Positions 23,739 through 34,217 of a DNA stretch of 64,000 nucleotides are shown here, one piece after another. The notes beneath the pieces were generated by a model. The model saw nothing but the letters and a program-made list of their open reading frames with translations, searched no databases and was not told the DNA's origin. The stretch's first letter is position 1. Each line of letters opens with the position of its first letter. This DNA comes from Nothopassalora personata (Eukaryota; Ascomycota; Dothideomycetes; Mycosphaerellales; Mycosphaerellaceae): the NCBI GenBank assembly GCA_033816765.1, contig CM066291.1:3906001-3970000 (forward strand), read 5' to 3'. A program made the translations under genes and the position numbers.

Positions 23739-25108
23739 TCCGCATGTCAATCGAAAGCTTGCGTATTCAATCGTCCCCTCGCGCGCAAACGATCAACCCG
23801 ACTCAACGACCCCACAAGCCACCTCACAATCCTCCCAGACCAGGCGGGAAATCCCAATGCATCCATTGCCCATCGCGCACTGCCCACGTGCCTTAGACTC
23901 ATCGCCCCGTCCACCATAGCGACCATTCCCGTCGTAAAGAGCGCATATGCCAGCATCGTACGGTCGCCATTACACCACGCAACGCTCGTCATCAATCAGA
24001 TGAAAACGTCTCTCGAAGCCCAGTAGATAGAGGAAGAACGTCTCGCCGACGTTTTACGAGTGTGCTTGAAACGATCGAGAGGAGGTTGTATGCGATGAGA
24101 AATAAGAAGGTCTTTTGTACTTAGATTCAATCCACGAGGATCGTGTCAATGATGTGAAGCACATCAGCTGGAATCCTTGGGAGAATCAGCGCTGAAGTCG
24201 TTGCCATTTGGCTCTTTCGGCTCGTCTACATCTTGCAACAACAGCCGTCGTCCACGACACGGCAACAGTCCTGCCTGTCCTCCATTTTAGCTTGGTCCTT
24301 TCCATTCGACGAATAGTTGTCTACTTGCATGCATTCACAGCAGAAGAAGCAAGCACAAAGATCCACTTGAAACTCAATACTACATCTTCCTCACTTCGAA
24401 CTGGGGTCGCACAGATGATGCCACCATCTCTCATGCCCAACAACGTACGCTTCGCCTTCTGTTCAGTCTTATTCGGGGAACACCTGATGTTCGTCAGCAA
24501 GGGAAGAACAACCTCCTGTTTCAAACTGGAACCGGAGACTTGGCTTGGTTGCTGACTCATTTGCTCAGATGCTTGGCATTGAATCTCTACGTCGTTCTGT
24601 AATGCCATCGCGACTGCGAAAGAGCTCTACGTGATGGGAGTATCAAAGAGTGTATGCGCTTCGTTTTTGATGTGCGAGGAGTTGGTGTGGCGGCCAGAAG
24701 GTGTTCAATATGCCCACACGGAAGCGAAATCAAGCTTCCAGAGAGAAAGCTTGGGCAAGGCTTGTTTCTTCGTTTGGTAGCTTGCGTGGGCTTTTGTCTC
24801 CTTCCAATCGTTTCCTTCAATCACGAAACAGTCCCTCGAACACGTCCCTGCGGCCGCGTCATCCCAGCTCAGGCACGCAGTGGCTGACTTTACGAGAAGG
24901 CGCGCAGCAGGGAAAGAATTGACCGCCCTATCGACGGTGCAACCGTGCATACGATCTCAGGCGCAGCGTCAGATCGCCTGGTTCCGAAACGATGGCTGAC
25001 ACGGCAGCTCATCGGTGGGAAGAGAGAGGGGGGGGGGGGGTGTCGGGAAGTGCAGCAAATGATCAAACGTCGATCACGAGGTACTGATGTGATAGCAGAA
25101 ACGCGAGC
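23739..25108. other. Intergenic, no gene recognised
   Basis: No supported coding sequence. A G-run of about 12 lies near 25028-25040. It is followed by decayed genes. Confidence 0.5.
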
Positions 25109-25840
25109 TTGGTCGCTATGCCTTCGAGAACCGCACGCCCTCAACCTCGCCAGCAGCTTGCACACCCGTGCAACGATGCTATAATAGATCACATCTCGAA
25201 GCTTTCCTACGACGAAGGCGCTCACTTCTGTGGTTATCGCAACATCCAGATGTTGTGGTCTGCGCTGCAGACAACTGACTCCAAGGGTGCGACATTGAAG
25301 CCATTGAAACCAACAGTCCTAGACGTCCAGGATATGATCGAGCAGGCATGAGACGCAGGCTTCAATGAGAGTTGCATAGCCGCCATTGGTGGTATTCGTG
25401 GCACCATTAAACACATTGGCACGTCTGAAGCCGAAGCACTCATGTTGAGCTTGGACATATCATGCACGGGTAGAGTGTTCAATGGCAAGGAGGCTTTGAA
25501 AGAACTACTCAACTACATCGAGGCTTACTTCTCTTCTGCTGAGCAGAAGTCGGACCATGGTAAAGTTAGACAGACCGAATGTCTACCGGTGTTTCTGCAG
25601 CGTCCGAAGCACTAGGTCACGATTGTTGGGCTAGAACGATCACGATCTGGAATACGAGGTCTCTTGACATTCAATCCAGCTTGGATTCCTCCGAAGGAGA
25701 TCATGGAGCAGTCGGTGATATCGAAACTGACTGGCTGGAAATTGGCCTTCATGCTGTGAATCTATCGGAAGGACCAGCGGTATTTGGAGCGCTTTCGTGC
25801 TTTCGAAACGCTGGAAGTACGGCTGTCTAGTGCGATGTGA
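25109..25840 (+). pseudogene. Decayed C78-family (UFM1-specific/ZUFSP-like) peptidase
   Basis: A single + frame carries the peptidase C78 core: HFCGYRNIQML with the presumed catalytic Cys, then a helical middle (DAGFNES, GTIKHIGTSEAEAL), LPVFLQ, VTIVGLE, LLTFNPAW and a C-terminal YRKDQRYLERFRAFETLEVRL. Three in-frame stops interrupt it: TGA 25349-25351 (where the family has Trp), TAG 25613-25615 (at the end of the GHS-like active-site His motif) and TGA 25757-25759. The frame itself is otherwise unshifted, so decay is recent. An N-terminal zinc-finger part, if it existed, is not visible. Confidence 0.72.
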
Positions 25841-26009
25841 TTCGATTATACACAATTGCTGTACGGCCGCTGCTTCGTTTGCCATTATAAGGCTGATCAT
25901 CAGCCAAGAGCCTTCTTTGGTGCGCCGTACCGGACTCTATCGGAATCCTTCAACGACTGCACCTGTTTTCGCAGACATTGGCGGTCTATTCCATGTTAAC
26001 CACGCCGCA

Positions 26010-26806
26010 ATGCCGGCAGGATCGCAAAACATGGAGACTATCATGCCGGTAGGTGAGCACTGTGGCTTACCGCACGACTCCATCAACGAAGGCAATGAAC
26101 AGACTGTACTCCTCATACACGGCGCGTTTGGCTCCCGAGAAGTCTGGCACCTTGTGGCACCTCACTTGACCACATACCATCTTATACCTTACATGCCGTC
26201 ACGTGGTGTAGTATGTTGCTGATCTGCTCGCCACGCTAATAGCGACCAGAGCGCATGGGTCCAACCGGACATCGTCGGCTGGAGCCTAGGCGCAAGTATC
26301 GCAGTCTCATTGGCATCGTGACATCCGACAGTCGTTCCATCCATGATGATAACAGGAGATGGGAGACTCCCTCGAACTTGCTTCACGCCCTATCTGCCAT
26401 ACGCTCTGTGGACGGAACAGCGCATCGAGAACTAATGCCACGATCCTTGGTACGCTGGCTAACAGACGGCGCCAACCTCAAGTCTGCTGACAGCAAGCTC
26501 ATGACCATCGACCTGGACAGACAGATTTTCGTCGATGGTATGTCGGACCAGGACTGGCCTTCGCCATGGCCTGCAAAGACCTTGCTTATTGCAGCCACGA
26601 AGCGAGGGATCATGGCGAATGACGACAACGCTGATATGGACAAAATGCTGGAAGCCACCGCGTCGCAGTCGAACAAGGATACCTGCGCGGGGGCGCATGC
26701 GGGCATGAGACATCCATGGCCAACGCAGTCGCCTGTTCCGTTCGCTGAAACAGTGAAGTTGTTCCTGGCTGGACAGAATCTACCAGATTCGTTCGGACGG
26801 CCGTAA
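26010..26806 (+). pseudogene. Decayed alpha/beta-hydrolase gene
   Basis: Alpha/beta-hydrolase pieces stand in order: TVLLIHGAFGSREVWHLVAPHL (oxyanion region), then a nucleophile elbow GWSLGAS, LPYALWTEQRIEN, LVRWL, a beta-strand PAKTLLIAATKRG and a His motif near GMRHPWP. In the first frame TGA at 26220-26222 lies before the elbow (a 42-bp GT-AG segment could remove it, but it would also delete the coding-like DLLATLIATRA), TGA at 26319-26321 follows the elbow, and the frame shifts at about 26430. I call it a pseudogene; a multi-intron gene is the alternative. Confidence 0.6.
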
Positions 26807-27151
26807 TACGATCATCTCACGATACCAAGAATACTTCCCTAAAGAGCAGGAACCAAAATTAGCGATCGTGATTCGTGTCGGCGGTCCGCGGCTGGATCTC
26901 GCTAGCAAACTCAATGCTCGTCAATGGCTTGTGCAGCAACGTCATCTCGTGCCGCGTTTACTGGGGTCATGAGCCCAGATTCTGAAGGTTGATCGTTAGT
27001 CCTTTGGTCTGGATATCATATGCTGACGTGCCCGGTTCATTCCTGCTTCGTTCCCAGGTTCCTGTTCAGCAACTTCTTCTCCAAGTTGAATCTCTCCAAC
27101 CACCATCGCAAGGAACATTCGCAGGACTAGTCTTCACATATTCCACCAACC
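26807..27151. other. Short intergenic stretch
   Basis: No gene recognised; probable 5' region of the next gene. Confidence 0.4.
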
Positions 27152-27700
27152 ATGTCAGTCCGGACCGTTGAACCAGCAGTTGTGCGCGCCAAATCTGTCT
27201 CATCGCGTGGTCGTCCCGCTTTCCTGGACAGGATCGATGACGATCGGTCCTCTCGACACAGATCCCACTCTCGGTCTTTGGTTCTTGTCGATCAAAATCG
27301 TCGTTCACTCCGAGACATCGATGAAGAAATCCGTGCACTCGAAGCACAGCGCGAACGCGAACGCGAAGCTGAGATGTACGAGCGCAAAGCATTCCGTGAC
27401 GAACAGAGAGCCGCTGAAGAGTATCGCCTAGCTTCCAGGTTGCGAGAGCCTCCGCGAAGAGATGCCTACGAGTTCATTGAGCGAAGCAGGAGCAGGGGCA
27501 GATTCCGTGCGAACGATGTGGAAGTGTTTGATAACTCTATAACCAGAAGGAGTGAGAGTCGACGGAGAGATGAGCTGGTAGTCTATGATCAATATGGACA
27601 TTCGACGTATTACAGGAAAGAGAAGAGCCCGCCGAGGAATGTGGTGAGAGTGGAGAAAGATCGCAAGGGGAGGATGTCGTTGGTCAGATCTGCACGATGA
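27152..27700 (+). CDS. Hypothetical Arg-rich coiled-coil protein
   Basis: Single-exon gene for 182 residues. The first 45 residues are basic and Ser-rich. Residues about 50-100 form a highly charged helix with heptad-like spacing (DIDEEIRALEAQREREREAEM), likely a coiled coil. The tail is rich in Arg-Ser pairs (RSRSRGRFR, RRSESRRRD) followed by VVYDQYGHSTYYRKEKSP. The composition recalls RS-domain proteins and short fungal proteins of unknown function. No transmembrane or catalytic motif is visible. It is the last normal gene before the transposon island. Function not assigned. Confidence 0.7.
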   Translation: MSVRTVEPAVVRAKSVSSRGRPAFLDRIDDDRSSRHRSHSRSLVLVDQNRRSLRDIDEEIRALEAQREREREAEMYERKAFRDEQRAAEEYRLASRLREPPRRDAYEFIERSRSRGRFRANDVEVFDNSITRRSESRRRDELVVYDQYGHSTYYRKEKSPPRNVVRVEKDRKGRMSLVRSAR

Positions 27701-28310
27701 GGGTCAAACTGAAGAAGGGGACGATGTCAATACACCGAAGGTCCACCGCCCATCCCCTTGGATACTTATAGGTTTAGATCGTTCCTAAGACATTAGCGTA
27801 CCGTCTTACCTTATGACGCATTTAAGGCCTTAACTAGACTGTATTAAGGTCTAGTTGCTAATCTTACCTAGTAGTAATATATTGGTAGATAAGGTATTAG
27901 TAAGATTTACCGGCTAATATAAAGGAATATTATAAGATATAGTACGCCTACGACCTCGTAGTTATAGATAAACTAATTCTTACCTTCTTCTATAGACGCG
28001 TTACGCGTTATTTTATATACGTATACATATTACGTACGGCTTACTAAGCCGGGCGTAGCCGTATATTATATATAAGGGGTAGCTATAGGCTACTTATAAG
28101 GACTATAAGGGGATATCGTAATATATAGTACGCCTACAATCTTCTAATTGTAGACAAACTAAAGCTTATCTTCTTCTATAGACGCTATACGTATTGCTTA
28201 GTATATGTATACGCGTTAAGTACGGCTTACTAAGCCGGGTATAGCCGTATATTATATATAAGGGTTAGCTATAGGCTACCCTTATAACTACCTCCCCTTC
28301 TAGGACTAGC
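27701..28310. repeat. RIP-like AT-rich sequence with two tandem copies of a 192-bp repeat
   Basis: Near-absence of CA and TG dinucleotides with abundant TA marks RIP. Copy a lies at about 27919-28098 and copy b at 28095-28286. Copy b starts tataaggactataagggg and ends ggctacccttata, so its ends are short inverted repeats. Further copies stand at 45393-45511, 56315-56506, 56519-56700 (inverted) and 56772-56952. Probably a decayed small non-autonomous element. Confidence 0.7.
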
Positions 28311-28356
28311 TATTACGGTCCGTTACGGGTAATGTAGAAGGACCTAGCTAGACGAG

Positions 28357-28765
28357 TGTTACGGTTCTGATCTGGGGCTGAAGGAAGCTAACCAATCAGA
28401 CCTCCACAATTGGTGGGCGCTTCCGCCCGAGAAGTGCTCTCTCACCCGCAGGAATAAAACCAAGGAACCGAGAGAGCAACTGAAGTGATCTCCTTGATCT
28501 CGTTGATCTCGGTGATCTCGAGAGAGCATGGAGAGCATGGAGAGCACGGAGAGCAAACGCTCTATCTCCTTTGTATTTAGGAACGCTAGAAACCCTTATG
28601 GTTCTGATGCGTTCAACTCATGTTACTATCTCACTGATTGGAATACAACTCTTATTCCTATCATTTATCTTCGCTCAGCTTGCTTCAGCCTCTCCAAAGA
28701 ATAATACCGCCACGTGACTTGACTTATCTCTCTTTTGAGACTAGCCCTGGAACGAGACAATAACA
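28357..28765 (+). repeat. E1 5' LTR, 409 bp
   Basis: Begins TGTTACGG and ends AATAACA. It holds two 9-bp tandem arrays at about 28489-28553: four gatctcNNN units and four agagcatgg-like units. A segment GCGTTCAA at 28609-28616 is complementary to the base run just after the LTR (see findings). Confidence 0.95.
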
Positions 28766-28782
28766 CTTTGAACGCCCTCAGG

Positions 28783-30798
28783 ATGAGCGCTACTCAAGCA
28801 GCTGGTAGGGGAACACCCGCCCCCAGCGAAGCAGGAAGCATCCGCCGTGCGCCACCACAACAGACCACTACGAAGGACGATGAGTCTGATGACGATGACG
28901 AGCCTACTCCAAGGAAGAACGACGTTAAGGCTGCTAAGCCAGACCTCTTCTATGGAGACAGGGCCAAGTTCGACGACTGGATCAATCAGATGGATATGTA
29001 TCTCATGTTCAACCCAGTCGATGCCGATAAAAGAACTATCTTCGCCATTACGTACCTTCGCGGAAGTGCGCAGAACTGGATCAAACCTTACCTTAAGGAA
29101 TACCTTGAAGGTATGGGACGATTAGACCCCACTGGAATGTTCAGGAGCTACACCCTTTTCAAAGAGAAGATGAAATCAATCTTTGGAACCTCGAACGAAG
29201 TCCAACAGGCCATACGAATCATTCAACACCTGAAGCAGAAGACGTCTACTTCAGAGTATGCAGCCAAATTCGAAGAATACGGACAAATTACCGGATGGGA
29301 CCAGACGGCGTTGATGACTATGTTCCGACGTGGACTCAAAGACTCCGTTAAGGACGAGTTGATGAGACACGGGGGACGGATCACCAACCTCGAAGAGCTA
29401 ATGAAGGCGTCGATCAATATCGATGACCAGCTCTGGGAACGACACCAGGAGAAGAAATACGACTCCAAAGTAGGAGGAATAGCAGGATACGCTCCGGACC
29501 GCAGACCCTTAGGAGGATACGTTGCGAAGGGAGAATTCTCACGACAAAGCCAGCCCTACTATGGACCACAGCCAATGGAACTAGACGTTACCCAACGAGG
29601 ACGGAAGATCGACAAGAGTAGGGGCCACGGAAAGCCCTTCAAAGGAAAAGGAAAACTCACATGTTATGCCTGTGGTAAGGAAGGCCACATGGCGCGAGAT
29701 TGCCGCGGTAAAAATATGGTGCGCCGCGAGCAATTCAATATGATGCAACCCCGAACTAGTAAATCTGAGAGCAGCGTTGGATCTCGAGGAGATACCGACT
29801 ATACTCGGAGAGTGGAGGAGAGAGCTAGCAACAGAAACACGACGCCTCTCCTGGACCCCTCAGAAGGACGAGGAGGATACCATGGGCAGCAAATGGTGGT
29901 CATTCCATTTGATGCGAAGAACCAACCACGACAGTTCAACATGATGACACGAAGAGTCGACTACGAGACCGAATCCGAGTCTCGAAATGGTCATGGAAGC
30001 CTTCATTGGCGATTCTGTTACCAAGACTCGTGTCAAATCCACTACGCCGCGAAATCAGGCGCAGGGTATTGGCCTCAGCAACCACGAGGAACCCTAGGAG
30101 CGACGCATAGGCAAAACGCCACGCTCAGAGAAGTGGACATCGATGAATCCTACTTCAACGAAGATGGAAGCGATAAAGAAAATCAGGACCCAGGATGGAA
30201 CGGATCATGGTCACCAGAACCACAGGAAGAAAGTCAAGAAACCACCGGGCTAGATACCATCGAGGAAGAACAGGATCCGGAAGAATCCAGCGAAGAAGAT
30301 TCCTCCGAAGGAGAAGAGAGCGACACTGACGGCGACAACGAACAACTTACCTTCACGGTAGATGCACCTAAAAAACTATACGACATGATCATCTACCTAC
30401 AAAGAAGGCACGAGGAATTCCTACCTAAGATAGGTGGACGAAGGAGGCTACATTCCATTGAGTTTGACAAGACACTCGACACCCTACGAGGCATGGCCTG
30501 GGGATACCCACTCATGGAAACAACCGAGAATCTAGCAACCACCGTTACAGAACGACCACCGATAGGAAGCCGAATAACAGGAACCGGATATCTTACACCG
30601 TCAGGAACATTTATATCGAATGAATTACGCAACATAGTGCAGCACGCACGCGCACTCTACTCAGAAACGCAGAAGATCCAGGAACGCAACAGACTACAAG
30701 TGTGGACACAGGGCAACGAGCTACAGGTTCTAGCCGAAGCCTCTAGGCACGAAGCACAGCGAACCACATACCATTCGGGAAAAGGATCAGCTCCCTAG
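28783..30798 (+). CDS. gag: E1 Gag
   Basis: 671 residues from the first ATG after the LTR (MSATQAAGRGTP). The capsid-like part contains LFYGDRAKFDDWINQMDMYL, FAITYLRGSAQNWIKPYL and FRRGLKDSVKDELM. A CCHC zinc knuckle C-x2-C-x4-H-x4-C (CYACGKEGHMARDC) is encoded at about 29662-29703. After it comes a long acidic tail (many Glu/Asp) that is not typical of short fungal Gags. Compared with E2, 297 bp are missing in frame between two copies of atgatgaca. It ends with TAG at 30796-30798, two bases before the ATG of pol. Confidence 0.9.
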   Translation: MSATQAAGRGTPAPSEAGSIRRAPPQQTTTKDDESDDDDEPTPRKNDVKAAKPDLFYGDRAKFDDWINQMDMYLMFNPVDADKRTIFAITYLRGSAQNWIKPYLKEYLEGMGRLDPTGMFRSYTLFKEKMKSIFGTSNEVQQAIRIIQHLKQKTSTSEYAAKFEEYGQITGWDQTALMTMFRRGLKDSVKDELMRHGGRITNLEELMKASINIDDQLWERHQEKKYDSKVGGIAGYAPDRRPLGGYVAKGEFSRQSQPYYGPQPMELDVTQRGRKIDKSRGHGKPFKGKGKLTCYACGKEGHMARDCRGKNMVRREQFNMMQPRTSKSESSVGSRGDTDYTRRVEERASNRNTTPLLDPSEGRGGYHGQQMVVIPFDAKNQPRQFNMMTRRVDYETESESRNGHGSLHWRFCYQDSCQIHYAAKSGAGYWPQQPRGTLGATHRQNATLREVDIDESYFNEDGSDKENQDPGWNGSWSPEPQEESQETTGLDTIEEEQDPEESSEEDSSEGEESDTDGDNEQLTFTVDAPKKLYDMIIYLQRRHEEFLPKIGGRRRLHSIEFDKTLDTLRGMAWGYPLMETTENLATTVTERPPIGSRITGTGYLTPSGTFISNELRNIVQHARALYSETQKIQERNRLQVWTQGNELQVLAEASRHEAQRTTYHSGKGSAP

Positions 30799-30800
30799 GA

Positions 30801-33800
30801 ATGAGCGACCGGAGGGAGTTATGCAATATTCAGGCTCACGCATCGACATCAAACACAGTTTTCCAGACACAAGCAATCGTCAACGGACACAAGACTAGTG
30901 TCATGATCGACTCAGGAGCAGCGGGGAATTTTATCTCCGAGTCTTTCACAAGAAGAAACGGGTTAGCTACCCTAAAGAAGAAATGGGGTTACGAGTTGAT
31001 CGCGGTAAACGGATCATCGTTACCTAGCGTGGAATGGGAGACGATACCATTGCCACTGGCTATCCAACAGCACCACGAGAATATTACCTTGGATGTCACT
31101 GATATGGCCAGTCATGACATAGTATTAGGTATGCCTTGGTTGAGAAAGCACAATCCAGTAATCGACTGGAGAAGAGGAGTACTCACATTTAGGGAATGCG
31201 ATTGCGTTGTCGACATTCAGCCTGCGCAGTGGCAGCGTTCACTGGCAGATGAGGCAAGGAAACAGCTAAACGAGATACAGCTTGCGCCGACTAGAAGGAC
31301 AGAAGAACCACCTTCGACCGGGACAGACACTGGCGTGGGGCCGCCGGGTCACGAAGTCACTGGAAGTGATGGAAGTAACGCACCATCGAAGAATACTAAC
31401 ATCTCAGAGTTGAGTATTCCCAAGGAGTATCGCAAGTGGTCGCGACTCTTTGAAGAGGAAAGAGGCAAAACCGCCTTACCTAAGCACCGCCCATGGGATC
31501 ACAAGATCAACATTCAGCCAGGGAAAGAGCCTCCATGGGGACCCCTATATCAAATGTCTGAGAAAGAGCTACAGACCCTACGAGAATGGCTGAAGGAGAA
31601 GCTAGCCAAAGGATGGATAAGAAGATCCACCTCAAGTGCAGGAACTCCATGCATGTTCGTTCCAAAGGCAAACGGGAAGTTACGACTCGTACAAGACTAC
31701 AGGAAGTTAAACGAGATCACGATCAAGAACCGATACCCGCTACCCAACATCGAAGAAGCACAAGACAGATTAACCGGATCGGACTGGTACACGAAGATTG
31801 ACCTACGAGATGCCTTCTACGCTATACGGATGGCAGAAGGAGAAGAATGGAAAACCGCTTTTAGAACAAGATACGGACTCTACGAATTCTTAGTTATGCC
31901 AATGGGATTAACCAACGCACCCGCATCCTGCCAGGACCTTGTCAACGAAACACTTAGAGACCTACTCGACGTATGCGTTATCGCCTACATGGACGACATA
32001 CTAGTCTACACGAAAGGATCCCTACAGGAACACATAAGACAAGTCCAGGACGTCTTCGAACGACTCACGCAATCAGGATTCAAGACGGCACCCGAGAAAT
32101 GCGAATTCCACAAGAAAGAAGTCAAATTCTTAGGCTTCATTATTAGCACCACAGGGATAACGATCGACCCTGCGAAGACACAGTCAATTAGAGAGTGGCC
32201 AGAACCGAAAACAGTCAAGGACGTACAATCATTCCTTGGACTAGCGAACTACAACCGGAAATTCATTAAGGACTACTCAAAGACAGCAGCACCAATGACG
32301 ATGCTTACAAGAAAGGACGTCACTTGGAAATGGGGAAAAGAACAGATTGAAGCATTCAAGAAACTCAAGGAACAATGCGCTTCAGCCCCTACGCTTCGAT
32401 TATTCGATGGTAGCAAGGAAGTCCACATCGAGACCGATGCGTCTGATATGGCAATAGGCGCGTGTCTAACGCAGACACACGATGGGCAGAGACACCCAGT
32501 AGCCTATTACTCCCGGAAAATGACCACAGCGGAACAGAACTACGACATCCATGATAAAGAGCTTCTAGCCATTGTTGCTGCCATGCAACATTGGAGAGTA
32601 TATGTCGAGGGCCCACCGAAGTTAACGATTCTTTCTGACCACAAGAATCTTACGTACTTCACAACGACGAAAGAACTTACCCGAAGGCAAGCCCGCTGGT
32701 CGGAGCTGCTAGGACAGTATAAGTTCGAAATCAAATATACTCCAGGACGAGAGAATGGCCGCGCCGACGCGCTAAGCCGAAGAAGCGACTACATGGAAGA
32801 AAAAGAACCAGTGCAACATAAGATATTAAAGACGAACCCCGACGGAAGTCTTAGTGCCAACACAAGAGAATTCAACAACATCGTACGGATATTAGGCGAC
32901 AGGAACGAACAATTCCCTATATCGCAAGGAAAATACCAAGTACCTAAGGATCGAGAAGAAGAATGCATACGACAACATCACGACGGACCAACTTATGGAC
33001 ACCCTGGAACTTCAAAAACTATGGACCTAATACAGCGCAGTTTCTCCTTTCCACAGATGAGACTTAAGGTGTCACGCTACATTAAACAATGCGTACACTG
33101 CCAACGAAACAAGGCTGCGAGACATGCAAAATACGGTCACCTACAGTTCAGGACACCACCGACGAAACCATGGGACGAAGTCACAATGGACTTTATTACG
33201 AAACTCCCACCGTCAAGAGATCAAGTTACGAAACAACCATACGACATGATACTAGTCATGGTTGATAGACTTACGAAATACGCACACTTCATTCCTGCAT
33301 CAGAAACGTACAATGCAGAGCAGCTCGGATACCTCGTACTGGATAGACTTATCCGATACCACGGATTCCCTCAAGCGTTTATAACGGACAGAGACAAGCT
33401 ATTCACATCAAACTACTGGAAGACGCTTATGGGAACGATCGGAATTAAACACAAGCTGTCAACAGCATATCATCCGGAGACAGACGGACAAACCGAAAGG
33501 ATGAATCAAACGCTAGAACAATACCTACGACACTACATCAACTATGCACAAGACAACTGGGTTTCATTACTGCCAATAGCGCAGATTGCACTAAACAACC
33601 ACAAATCGGAGACAACTTCAACGACGCCATTTTATGCGAACTTTGGTAAAGATCCTAACCTATTCGGAATACCTGGATCCCATCCACAGGCCGAGAGAGC
33701 AATCGTGACGACGGATACTCTTAAGGAAGTGCACAAAGAAACACGCAAGGCGATCGAAGATGCACAACGAAAACTGTCTCAACAACGGCAGGACACGAGA

Positions 33801-34217
33801 AAAATGGCACCTCTGCTAAAAAAGGGGGATAAGGTCTATCTCCTTACAAAAAATTTGAGAACAAGAAGACAGACCAAGAAACTAGATCACGTCAAGGTCG
33901 GACCATTTTTAATCGACAAAGTCGTAGGACCAGTTAACTATCGACTACGACTACCACCTGACGCAAAAATCCACCCAGTCTTCCATATCTCTAAGCTGGA
34001 ACCCGCAGACGCCAGAACACCTTGCCAAGAGAGCTTCCATTTCGAGCCGGAAGCAGAAAACGAATTTGAAGTCGAAAAAATCCTAGATAAAAAGGGTCAG
34101 CGATACCTTATCAAATGGAAGGGATACGACGAATCAGAAAATACCTGGGAACCAAAAGAAAACCTACGAAACTGTCAGCAGAAGATTCGGGAGTATCAAA
34201 ACGGACGACTGGAGTAG
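30801..34217 (+). CDS. pol: E1 Pol: protease, reverse transcriptase, RNase H, integrase, chromodomain
   Basis: 1138 residues from its own ATG in a different frame from gag. Aspartic protease motif DSGA at 30909. RT with LVQDYRKLNEIT and the catalytic YMDD at 31986. Ty3-type RNase H with ETDASDMAIGACL and the YYSRKM/DKELLAIV region. Integrase with an HHCC zinc domain (GHPGTSKTM...CVHCQRN), catalytic core MDFITKLP, FITDRDKLF and HPETDGQTERMNQ. C-terminal chromodomain ILDKKGQRYLIKWKGYDESENTWEP (34075-34160 region). All catalytic residues expected by eye are present. The last 12 bases overlap the 3' end of the tRNA-like sequence. Confidence 0.95.
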   Translation: MSDRRELCNIQAHASTSNTVFQTQAIVNGHKTSVMIDSGAAGNFISESFTRRNGLATLKKKWGYELIAVNGSSLPSVEWETIPLPLAIQQHHENITLDVTDMASHDIVLGMPWLRKHNPVIDWRRGVLTFRECDCVVDIQPAQWQRSLADEARKQLNEIQLAPTRRTEEPPSTGTDTGVGPPGHEVTGSDGSNAPSKNTNISELSIPKEYRKWSRLFEEERGKTALPKHRPWDHKINIQPGKEPPWGPLYQMSEKELQTLREWLKEKLAKGWIRRSTSSAGTPCMFVPKANGKLRLVQDYRKLNEITIKNRYPLPNIEEAQDRLTGSDWYTKIDLRDAFYAIRMAEGEEWKTAFRTRYGLYEFLVMPMGLTNAPASCQDLVNETLRDLLDVCVIAYMDDILVYTKGSLQEHIRQVQDVFERLTQSGFKTAPEKCEFHKKEVKFLGFIISTTGITIDPAKTQSIREWPEPKTVKDVQSFLGLANYNRKFIKDYSKTAAPMTMLTRKDVTWKWGKEQIEAFKKLKEQCASAPTLRLFDGSKEVHIETDASDMAIGACLTQTHDGQRHPVAYYSRKMTTAEQNYDIHDKELLAIVAAMQHWRVYVEGPPKLTILSDHKNLTYFTTTKELTRRQARWSELLGQYKFEIKYTPGRENGRADALSRRSDYMEEKEPVQHKILKTNPDGSLSANTREFNNIVRILGDRNEQFPISQGKYQVPKDREEECIRQHHDGPTYGHPGTSKTMDLIQRSFSFPQMRLKVSRYIKQCVHCQRNKAARHAKYGHLQFRTPPTKPWDEVTMDFITKLPPSRDQVTKQPYDMILVMVDRLTKYAHFIPASETYNAEQLGYLVLDRLIRYHGFPQAFITDRDKLFTSNYWKTLMGTIGIKHKLSTAYHPETDGQTERMNQTLEQYLRHYINYAQDNWVSLLPIAQIALNNHKSETTSTTPFYANFGKDPNLFGIPGSHPQAERAIVTTDTLKEVHKETRKAIEDAQRKLSQQRQDTRKMAPLLKKGDKVYLLTKNLRTRRQTKKLDHVKVGPFLIDKVVGPVNYRLRLPPDAKIHPVFHISKLEPADARTPCQESFHFEPEAENEFEVEKILDKKGQRYLIKWKGYDESENTWEPKENLRNCQQKIREYQNGRLE

